From assembly GCA_949130485.1 (NCBI GenBank), contig OX422205.1, forward strand, positions 3,640,415-3,704,414: a DNA stretch of 64,000 nucleotides, in the 5' to 3' direction. The translations under genes were made by a program, and so were the position numbers. The stretch is from Agelas oroides. Lineage: Eukaryota > Porifera > Demospongiae > Agelasida > Agelasidae. The notes beneath the pieces were generated by a model. It worked only from the letters and a program-made list of their open reading frames with translations. It searched no databases and had not been told where the DNA came from. This document shows, piece by piece, positions 1 to 11,800 of this stretch. How positions within the stretch are numbered: the first letter of the stretch is position 1; each line of letters begins with the position of its first letter.

Positions 1-683
1 GCATTGAGTGCCACCTGTATAGAGGACTGTGTGGGAAGCCTTGTAGAGATATATATATGTAGAGATGTATGTAGAGTTGTGTTTGATGTGGTTCTTTACT
101 GTATTCATGAGTGGTATTCTTGCAGAGAAGGGTTGTGTACATGTAGATGATAAGGTTTGTAAAGTATTCATGAGCGGTACAGGTCGTGTGTGTTCTTGTA
201 GAGGTCATTCTTGATTGGGCAAGCTTGCAATTGTGTGTAATATTTGGCTGAGGTGGCTGGAGTGTTAAGTGTCTACTGTATGTATATATGAGGGCTATTA
301 AACAGCTATGTAGACTACATGGCTGCTTACAGAACGTCCTCTGACTGTCCTTCTTGGCTGTGTGTGGTGACTTCTTCTGCTGTTTGCCTAAGCAGGACAA
401 ATGGCTCTTGACAACCTCTTCTTTACAACCATGACAGCTTTTTCCAAAACATTAAGCACTGGCAGTGGAGTGACAAACCTCGTTTAGCTACATGCACGCC
501 CTGTGTGCTGTGATCTGATACTTCACTGGCAAATGTTTTAGTTAGTTATAACACTTCTATCTGTGGTTCAATGCTGCAGTTGCTCATGCTCGCCCCCACA
601 ATGTTGTGCATTCACCTAGTCATAGTGCATGATAGGGTTGGAGACTACTAGATACTGACGCACCATGACTCCCCCTGTTGCAG
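1..683. other. Sequence upstream of the first recognised formin exon
   Basis: No exon could be assigned. The first 35 bases resemble bases 15117-15150 next to a SINE copy (shared core CAGTGCCACCTGT-like), so this may be a SINE tail. Bases 578-620 carry the GCTCGCCCCAC-type repeat end seen again near 9775, 10270 and 58163. The first assigned exon begins behind a splice acceptor, so the true start of the formin gene is here or further upstream. Confidence 0.5.
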
Positions 684-895
684 GCAATGAATGGAAGTGA
701 GGACACAAGAGCAGCCCTTGGCAACCTTGTCAAGGTAAGCACACATGCTTAGGTACCAGTCTCAAGTGAAATTTTTAAACCTGTACACATGATCACGCCA
801 CACACACACACACACACACACACATGCGCGCGTGCACACACACACACACACACACACCACACACACACACACATGTGCACATGCACACACACACA

Positions 896-987
<92 letters not shown>

Positions 988-1172
988 CAACACATTACAG
1001 GAAGGTAAAATAACTCCAGAAGAGGCAGTAGCATATGCACAGAAGATGGGTCTCATGACTACTGGTATGGAGCGTTCCGTGAGCCTCTCCAAGACGAACC
1101 AGCTGTTCAACTTCAGTGTGTACAAGTGGAGCCGGGGGAGAACCGTACAGAGGCTCATTCTGCAGGTGAGAT

Positions 1173-1256
<84 letters not shown>

Positions 1257-4200
1257 TGTTTGGAATGGGGAAGGGGGAGACACAGAGTGCATGCCCAATG
1301 GAAGTTGTTCACCTGCTATCTCTAACTAATGATAAATGAACTGCTATGAAGAGAAGAAGACTGCTTTTGGGTTTATTAATCACGTGTCTATATCAACCTA
1401 GATAAGTTGTGACAAGCAAGAGCATTGGATAGCTTCAATTTCAGTACACTTAATATCCCTCATAGTTCAAAGTTCTCATGGAGAAGGAATGCCATTTGTG
1501 GAGCTTATACACACAACTTAGTTCAGATGTTCAGCTTTCTGATGATAAAATACATCCCGATATGGTTGGCTGTCTACCAACAGAGAGAGTTGGTATTTCT
1601 ATGGATATTTGTGCTTGCATAAGCCAAGTTTCCTCCTGGAAATCAGAGCTTAAGAAAATTACAGACAGCTGTTCTACCTGTATCTTAATGTTGAAGTCAT
1701 GAAATATATCCTGTTACCTAGGTAACACATGGGAATGTTGTTAATACTTCTCTTCTACAGTGGGATTGCCTAGGTAACGGGCTATGTAATGAAAGAGTGT
1801 CCAGCCTCGAAAGAGCACCCACCCCCCACTTTTGATTCAATTTCCTGTGGGCCAATATTTACTCTAATGAGTGCTCACCTGAATTGAGCTTTGTGTGCCT
1901 CATTAAGTGCACTCATGGAGTTTGAGAAGCGCAGCCTCAATACTATGCATATGTGAGGTAAAAAAAACACTTTGTGCCATACTTTACTGGAAGGTTAGTG
2001 CAAGACGAGACTCATTCACTCTCCATGTCCAGGTTTGTGGGGTTAGGGTTAGGGTTACGGTTGGGGTTAGAGATCAAAGAAAGATCAAAAGAAGATCAAA
2101 GGAGGCTTTAATGGCAATCCTTGACATCACTCAGTACAAGGTGGCTTTATGTACATGTATGTAGATGGTGTAGCTATTGCGGCCATGCTTGCTTTGTACA
2201 CCATGTTTACAGTGGCATGTTGCTGTTCACATACCATCAGGACTTGAGCTTTGAAGGCTGGCAGCTCTGTTGGATGTTATTGTTGTCCAGTTATTTGCTT
2301 GCTGGGGCACTAAGTCACGGTAAGGCACACATGAGTGCTCTTTTGCAGAAACACTTGAAAGAGCACCTATGTAGCTACCCCTTTACACAAGGTGCTCTGC
2401 CCATGGACATGCCTTCGTGATGCATTATAGTACTTGGATGCTTTTGCTATTGCTAACACATGTACAATCACTTGTGGGAATGGTTATAAGGAGAAGATAG
2501 CTATTAATGGCACCATTTTCTGATCTCATTATATACCTAGCTGCATGAGGTTGTGCAAGCTAATGGGGGTCTGAGTTGGGGCTGGTGTTCTGGCAGTGTA
2601 CATGCATGCATGGTTGGGGGTGGCAGTGTTCTTGCCGAGTATATGCATGCATGGTTGGGGGCAATGGTGTTCTTACAGATGCACAGTAGGGAGCAGTGGT
2701 GTTCTGGCAAAGAGCATGCATGCATGGTAAGGGGTGGTGCTCTGGCAGATTGTGTGCATGGTAGCTCTGTTAAGCCATAAATATAGTTTCTCCAACCGTC
2801 GTAGTAAACTGGTGTAGCAGTTTGTGCTCATACTCCACTGAGCAGCTGCCTGCTGTCACTCGACTGTGTACTGTAGCAAAATTTATGCTGAACTATAGCT
2901 GAATGCCTTCTGTAGTGACTGGTTGTTGTAAAAATCTGGTAGCTTTTTGTTATACAGGCAAGTTTGTTGCATACTAATTTTATCCATGAAAAAAACGTAC
3001 CCGTAAACTTATTAATAACGCACATAGGACTGATACATTGGATTACATCAGCAAATTGCTTTGTTACAGTGATGGGGCTTGAAACAGGTTGTGTGTGTGT
3101 GTGGTGGTGGATGGCAATAATTTGGAATGAAGGTGGTGGGGAGCTGGAACCCAAAATTTGAGTTAGTGACAGGGGGAAGGCTATGTTTAACCTCGCCTGG
3201 TTCCGTCAGTCTCAGCGCCTGGAACCAGGCTATGTTTAACCTCGCCTGGTTCCGTCAGTCTCAGCGCCGGGAACCAGGCTATGTTTAACCTCGCCTGGTT
3301 CCGTCAGTCTCAGCGCCGGGAACCAGGCTATGTTTAACCTCGCCTGGTTCCGTCAGTCTCACCGCCGGGAACCAGGCTATGTTTAACCTCGCCTGGTTCC
3401 GTCAGTCTCAGCGCCGGGAACCAGGCTATGTTTAACCTCGCCTGGTTCCGTCAGTCTCAGCGCCGGGAACCAGGCTATGTTTAACCTCGCCTGGTTCCGT
3501 CAGTCTCAGCGCCTGGAACCAGGCTATGTTTAACCTCGCCTGGTTCCGTCAGTCTCAGCGCCGGGAACCAGGCTATGTTTAACCTCGCCTGGTTCCGTCA
3601 GTCTCAGCGCCGGGAACCAGGCTATGTTTAACCTCGCCTGGTTCCGTCAGTCTCAGCGCCGGGAACCAGGCTATGTTTAACCTCGCCTGGTTCCGTCAGT
3701 CTCAGCGCCGGGAACCAGGCTATGTTTAACCAACAGTATCTGAAGATACGTACACGTTTACCATCTAGCTTAGTTTGACAGTTGGGTATGCACTCTTGCT
3801 GCAGGAGACATAGTACCTCGCAACGCTTACACTGGACCCATCACTATGATGGTGGGAATCTCCTTCAACACTATAGCACGTCTTTTACATCCTTGACTGC
3901 TTGAGTGAAATGCCATAATGTCTGGTGTGGCATATATCATGCATGTGATGCAATGTATCTGCCTTTCACATCATCAAATGCTGCATGAAACCTGGCAAGA
4001 GTGCTTCCTTGGGAGATATATACATGACAGTCAAGAGCATCTCACCTACATCCTGTAATGCTCCCTCCCCCTGTCCCTCCCTCCCCCCGTCCCCCCCCCT
4101 CCCCCCGTCCCTCCCTCCCCTTTTCCAGTTTGATTTCCAGTCTCAAGTGCTTTCCAGCATCCAGCATGGTACCAGGACCAAGAAGGTGGAGTTCACGGAC

Positions 4201-7200
4201 ATTACTGGATACACGAGTGAGGTGAGTGATTATCTTGGTGGGTTAGTAATAATCTCCTACTCAAAGTACACATATTTTGTGGTATTTATATTTTTGTGGC
4301 CATCATGGACCATTTCAAATTATTTTAGCCTCTATGCATGCTCCACTTTTACCAACAAACAATACATGTACGTTTTGAAAGTGGATGCATGTTGCATTCA
4401 TACAAATTTGCTAACTTCAAAGTTTAGTTTATAGTCATCCACTTTAGATGCCTAGTAAACATTCTTGTATATAGCTTAGTCAGTGTGTGTTAGATCTAGT
4501 TCACATACATTACTGGGTACAGGAGTGAGGTGAGTGGTGGGTTAGGTAGGTGTGTGCTCCTACTACACTCATTTTGTGGTTTTTGTGGCTGTTCTATAAA
4601 CAATAAACAATTTTGAAAGCATTAAACATTGTCTGATCATATGCTCAATGGATGCAAGATTACCAGATCACAGCCCACAGACCAAGCATGTAGCTAGGAG
4701 GAACTATTTAACCTTAGACAAACTTGTCATGCATAATTCTTTTTTGAACCAGCTTAGACAAAACAAAAGTAAGGCAAGTGCATGACTGCATTGTACATAG
4801 CTTTTCGACTCAAACCATGGAACTAGATGAATCTCTGCTGCCCCAGTGTTCTCTAGCTTGTCTACACAACTGCTAGCCCTCATTCACAGTAGGTAAATAC
4901 TAACATTACAGCTTCCACTCCTGGCTGTTTCTCATAACCATCTTCAGTGCATTGAAACACTTGATTTGCTGCATGGTATGTCTGTATGCAGTATGCACCC
5001 ATGCTGTTGTGTTAAATTAGAGTGTTAGAGGTATACAGAACAATGTGTGTGCCGTATATGTAGCCTCGTTCCCAGGCCTTTCTACCGTGTACTGCTCCTG
5101 GTTCAAAATGAAGAACGCATCCACAAAATACGTTCTTTCAATGGGGGACCCCTCCCCAACTCTGTCTACTTCGGTAGACACTGACGCCATTCACATGATA
5201 AAATGGACCAGGCCTTCCCCTTCTGTTTTTGCACACTGCAAGTGATCAAAAACTGGACGGTGGGAAGGCCTGGGAACGAGGCTACCATATATGTGTATAA
5301 GTCCATACAGAGACCACCACCCTACAACTCATTTGTGTGGGGCTCACTCTCGCTCCTCCCAAATTAGTGATTAGTTTTGGGTAGTTTGTAGCACTGTTTC
5401 TGTATATTTTAACAGTTTCTTTATTATCTACTCATGAATAGGATGGACCTCGATTGTCAATCCAGTTTGCCTCACAGAGTGAGTATGAGCTCGATGCTGA
5501 CAACCAGGATGAAAAGAACAAGGTACACACTTGCACCAGTATCATATTGCAGTGTACTGTCGTCTACAGTACATGCTGGGACAGTAATGAGAGGGAGGTC
5601 ATATCTGCAATAGTCCTTCAGTGCATGTAACTCCAGTGTGGAGATGTCCTTCAGTGCGTGTACATGTAACTCCAGTGTGGAGATGTCCTTCAGTGCATGT
5701 AACTCCAGTGTGGAGATGTCCTTCAGTGCATGTAACTCCAGTGTGGAGATGTCCTTCAGTGCATGTAACTCCAGTCTGTTGAAAGTTCTAAAGAGAACAC
5801 ATCTCCACACTGCACTGAAGGACATCTCCACACTGGAGTTACATGCACTGAAGGACTATTTGAGAGTGGTATTTATTTCTTTGGAAGTCTCAGCACAGGT
5901 ATCAATGAGCTGGCTAGTTTACCTATGTATGGGTCTACCAAGCTACGATACAGCTACTCTCCTAGTGCTACTGAGTGATGATGCTATTGGGTAGACACTA
6001 CTTTTTGACAGCTAGCCTCATTGTGATGACTCAGAGGTGCTGGCACAATAGTACGTGCATTGTTCTCAGGTGCACTGACAGGGACCAGTTGAATGGTGCT
6101 AGTGCTATATAGCTCGGTGGCCTTCATGTATTAGCATCGTCAAGTGGCTGTGGCAACTATTTGAGGGTGATGGCTGGCTTAATTGAGGAAGTATGGTAGT
6201 CAATTCTGCAAGTTATGGTGGGTAGTACATGCTTTTAGTCTTCAAGTTGCTTGCAACAACACTTTATTGTATTGAAATGAGCTTATGAAAAGCTGTTGCA
6301 TACTTTCATTTAAATTTTAGAGTCTTTTCCTCTGCAGGTGATTCGCCTGCTTGCAGCGATCATAGAGGGGACTCACAATGTCCAAGAGGAGCCCCCTTTG
6401 CCAGATAAAGGACTCCCAGAAGAGAGCACAGTGAAGCCTACTGTGGTAACCGATGATGGTGAGCCTTGTTCATTGACCTGCTCTGTTAGGTGTATCTCGT
6501 TCATTTCTAGATCTATGGTATAGGAAGGGTTCAGTGTATGAACCACAAATGACATCAATATACGTATACAATGCCATTCAAATAGGTACATACATGATGA
6601 TGATGCTTCCTCCCTTGCAATATTCTGTACGGTTTGGTTAAACAGGGGACCTGGGAACTGTAGTTCATTTTGTTGTCACAGGTGAGGTCCAGAGCCCAGT
6701 GTCTCCAGCACCAGTGGAACCCCCTCAGGAGGAGAAGGCGCTTCCCCTGCAGCCCTCGGTGGTTCCACCCTCTGTTTTAACTCTCCCTATCAAAGAGGGA
6801 ATGGTGGAGAAGAGAGGACATTCTGCCGCCTTCCTCATGTGGCCAAAGTAAGGGAGTGCGTTTTAACAAGCATACATGCATTTGTGCTAAGATAGCAGTC
6901 CCCATCTCCCGGTCACCCCAGTGCAGCTGACGACGCTTGGTATTGAAATGTGTCCTGTACATTGGGTGACTTTGCATAACATCTAGCTAGGCCTGCCTTT
7001 TTTATTTACGGAGATGTGGCTCATGGATTGTTCGTGTATGTGTGTGCATGTATGTGAATGTGTGCATGTATTTGTACATGTTTAGGATGGGTAAAAGATA
7101 GTGGCATGATTCCTTTCCACCACTGGTATGTATGAGTTCATACAAAGCTGTTTCTTCTTTGCTCACAGCATAAATTGCCTACCTTGATGCTGACTATGTT

Positions 7201-8801
7201 ACTGTACTCTGCTTAAACCACACACATATGTTCTAGATCTTGATTTTGTGGATAATGTGTCTCCTTGTTTTGTGTGCAGGCGATGGCTCAAGGTATGTGC
7301 GGGGGAGCTGCTCTATTGCAAACCAGATGACTTAGAGGTACATGCACGTGTGGGTTGTGTATGTGTGGTGCACTAGACTGCTTTGCTGCTTGTAATGAGG
7401 TACTAAACAGCTGCATCCTTCTTCCCCCATCACAGAATGCACTGAACATTGTTCCCCTCAACCCTGAAGTCACCAGTGTGAAGAAGGTGGACTCAAATGG
7501 TTTTTCTGTCTCTCTCCAGGGGAGTAGAAAGGTGTTCAGGTTCGTTCAGTTTCAGACTCTACTTTCCTAAATTGTGGTCCTATGGTGGGCACTAATTGGA
7601 GTAGAACCTCTCTTAATGGCAGACACCTGGGCAATCTGGTTTGACTCTTCCATTGCGTGTACAGCTTTCTGCAATGCAAACATCTCGATATTTGTATATC
7701 ACACACTAAAGCTGTCCTATCCCAGATAAGCACTTATGGGCATTCACAGCTCAAGCAAGAACAGTTGGGGGTGGGTGCTTGCACAGAATAAGCTAGTGCT
7801 TGAGTGCCTTTGTGCCATAGTTGAGCCGGTGTTCTGTGATTGCCATGTGTGACATGAAGGGCAGCTTGGCTTGGAACTGTTAGCTTTCCACCACTCTAGT
7901 GGGCAGCAATCCTGAACAGGTTTTAGCATCTTCTCTACGCACTTTTTTGACTGTGCTCACTGGTGAATCCTCAGTTGTTTCAGTCCCAAGAACATCACTC
8001 AAAAGAATCACCCTTTCTCGGGTTTTTTCAGTGAAGACTCAGTGGAGTTGGTGTTGGTAGTAGCACAACCTTTGTCCAGATCACTTACAAGCTCCTCCTG
8101 AACTGTGTGTATAATTACATTCCTTTCTCCTTGGCTAAGAAAGTTGAGGGAACCAAAATAGCTCCAAACACTACTTTTAGATCCTTCCAAAGACAGCAAA
8201 TCAAAGTCAATTTGAGAGTCAATGTTGCTACTCACATGATGCCATTTCACGCTTGCTTAGACTGTACTGCGCATATGCTCAGACGATACAGTAAATAAAT
8301 GATCAAATATGTGATAAAAAGGACACTATTGCGATAGTTCAAACTATTGCTATTATTGCCCAGGCCTATTGGGCACTTACCATGACAAACTTGTGATTTG
8401 TGTTTTTGTGGTTGTATGCTGGGCTTCCAAGAAATCAGAAGTGGAGCATCTTTTGTCAGCTTGGTACATTGATTTGTTTTCGCTGTTGCTGCTGTGTATC
8501 TCGTATACATACCTTGCCTGGTAAACTGCATAGTTCTCAGAGCCTCCTTTACAAAACCACACTTCACCTTACAACGTCATTACATGCACATGTTTCAATA
8601 ACTAACCAAAGCACCAAATTGACAAAAGTTGGCTGGCTCTTGTATTTCATTTCAGCACTCCCCTACACACAAAAGCCATCAGCAATTCTATGTATGCTGC
8701 ACAGTGGGTGACTTGGTTGAACATCTAGACCCTTTTTTAGTGAAGTGTGATTCGTTGATTGTTCATGCATGTACACAATGATGTTTGTCTGGCTGTCTGC
8801 C

Positions 8802-8832
<31 letters not shown>

Positions 8833-11800
8833 TCATCTCTTTGTCTGCCTGTCTGTCTGTCTTTCAACGCTCAAACAGGCAATTTGAATGGCTTTATGGG
8901 TTATGCACACACGGCATAGTTCCACTCATGCTAGTGGGTATGTGGTAGCTAATCATATAGTCAGAAATTCACATAGGGTATGGGTGTATGGATCGTTTCA
9001 CCCTACAGCTTTCGTACGTTGGGCACTTCTCAGAAGACACCTCAAGAAGAGAGGGATGAATGGTACCAGGTACGTATTTTGCTTCCTTGAGTATTTGCGC
9101 CAAGTTTGAGTGACCCCTCACCAACAAGTGAAACTGTTGATTTTCTTTGGTATAATTGGGGCGAGCCTGAGCGAGCCCCACACTAGCGTGACTGCATTGC
9201 GCACGTGTGTGTGTATGCTTGCTTGTTTGCGGCCATATACTGTAAATTTTAAATGAGCGCACTTAAATATTTCACAAAGACTGAACCGGAACGTCCTCAG
9301 ATCGAGCGAACTCAACTACTGCGCGTAATTTGTACCGAGTGTGACCAGTCTGCCCTTGTCTGTCATGGTCCGCAGTTACCATGCGTGCGTTAACTTGAGT
9401 CGTCTTCGCTCCGGGTATCTTTCATGCCGACGCTGCGCTCTGGCAGTAGCCCTTCACCGACAGCAGGCTGGACACGAGACTATCTTCAGGTAACTCAGTT
9501 GGCCATGCATAATTGACACTCATAAGTGCCAGAGATTCAGCTCGTGACTTCAGTGTGAAGTTTAGTGCAAGCGTTTGTGTAGCCGTAGTAGTTATCCTGA
9601 CTGATCATCTACATCTGGTGAGAACTATAGTTCTCACCAGATATAGATGCTGCTTGGCTCCATGGAGTTTTGCTCACCACGCTCATGGAACAGCAGACAT
9701 GCATGCAGTAATGATTCCTGCTGTTACTAACAGTGCATGGTTTGTGTGCCATGACGAACCAGCAATGCATTGCTCGCTCAGGCTCGCCCCACGATGATGC
9801 ATGAATCATCTCACTAGTATATTATATCTATCTTTAACAGTACTGTCATTTAATGTGACAGCTGCACACTGCATATGGACATATAATAAGATTTTTGTAC
9901 AGCTATGCAGGCAGCTAGCTCCGGCTAGCAGTTGTGTAGACAAGCCAGACTGCTCACAGAATGTAGAGGGTAGCATGATTCTCCTGCTAGCTTCATGGTT
10001 TGAGTTGGTTTAAGTTGTATAGCTGCATGTTTAGCCTGTTAGTATGTTGACTTACCAGTTTTTTCTCAAGCTACTTCAAGTAAGGACTATGCATGACAGG
10101 CCAGGCTGTGTGTACGTAGGCAGCAGAGGCTAGTGTGATTGGGTTGTGTGTGGAACACTCAGCCAGTAAGTTCCTTGAGAAGACAAATGGTTGCAAGCCA
10201 AGTTACCTTTACATTCATTTATGACCTGGTAATGCACTGGTGATCATCACTTTGTTGTTGCTCTGCAGTGCTCACTCAGGCTTGCCCCACACTGTTCTAC
10301 ATTCTCCTAGTATTAATTAATACCTTCTTTGTTGCTATAGGCAATCTTGGATGGTTACTTCAGTCGGAGAGGATCCACATCAGCACTCAGACGAGGGACT
10401 ATCACTGGTATAGGCATGACTACTGCATTTGTACTATGTTGAAAATCCCTTGTGCAATGTTATCATTAATGGTGTATGTTCTCCATCACTTCTTCCCCTT
10501 CTCTTCCTCTATCTGCTTGCCCCTCTATCTGCTTGCCCCTCTATCTGCTTGTCCCTCTATCTGTTTGTCCCTCTATCTGCTTGCCCCTCTATCTGCTTGT
10601 CCCTCTATCTGCTTGCCCCTCTATCTGCTTGCCCCTCTATCTGCTTGTCCCTCTATCTGCTTGCCCCTCTATCTGCTTGCCCCTCTATCTGCTTGCCCCT
10701 CTATCTGCTTGCCCCTCTATCTGCTTGTCCCTCTATCTGCTTGCCCCTCTATCTGCTTGTCCCTCTATCTGCTTGTCCCTCTATCTGCTTGCCCCTCTAT
10801 CTGCTTGTCCCTCTATCTGCTTGCCCCTCTATCTGCTTGTCCCTCTATCTGCTTGTCCCTCTATCTGCTTGCCCCTCTATCTGCTTGCCCCTCTATCTGC
10901 TTGTCCCTCTATCTGTTTGTCCCTCTATCTGCTTGCCCCTCTATCTGCTTGCCCCTCTATCTGCTTGCCCCTCTATCTGCTTGTCCCTCTATCTGTTTGT
11001 CCCTCTATCTGCTTGCCCCTCTATCTGCTTGCCCCTCTATCTGCTTGCCCCTCTATCTGCTTGTCCCTCTATCTGTTTGTCCCTCTATCTGCTTGCCCCT
11101 CTATCTGCTTGCCCCTCTATCTGCTTGCCCCTCTATCTGTTTGTCCCTCTATCTGCTTGCCCCTCTATCTACTTGTCCCTCTATCTGTTTGTCCCTCTAT
11201 CTGCTTGCCCCTCTGATCCCTCCAATCTGTATGTGCAACATATACACATGTATGAGGGCCGAGATAGTGCTTTCACATGTCTAATGATAACATTACTCAC
11301 AGTGAGTTCCCTCTCTTCCTTTTTTTCCCTTCCTCTTTTTATTCTCCGTTCCTCTCTTCCCCAACTTCCTTTCTTTCTTTCTTTCTTCCTCCCTCCCTTT
11401 CTCCATCCTTCCCTTCCTCCCTCCCTTTCTCCCTCCCTTTCTCTCTACCTTTCTTTCTCCCTCCCCTTTCTCCCTCCCTTTCTCTCTACCTTTCTCCTCC
11501 CTCCCTTTCTCCTACCTTCCCTTCCTCCATTAGCCAAGGAGATGATGGAAGAAAGAAACAAGCAGATCCCCAAACTGACTCCCAAATTGAGAATTAGAAC
11601 TTTAAAACACCACCCACAAAGTCTCCAGGAGCACAAACCGCTAAGAGAGACTTCAAGTTCTGAGGATATCTCTCAAAAAGCTGAAAGTTCAGCCACCAGA
11701 AAGAAGCGAAGCCAGACATTCTCAGCTCATGTCAAGAGCCCTACACTGAGGAGTGAGACAATGCTGATCGGTCGTAAAAGCACATTTTTCGATTCAGTGG

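Noticed and set aside
749..1339. Long open frames through the CA and GT arrays on both strands
   Set aside because: They are pure dinucleotide translations (alternating His-Thr or Cys-Val). The real exon in between is 1001-1165.
3179..3733. CRISPR-like regular array
   Set aside because: Units are contiguous 49-bp tandem copies without variable spacers, in a eukaryotic intron.
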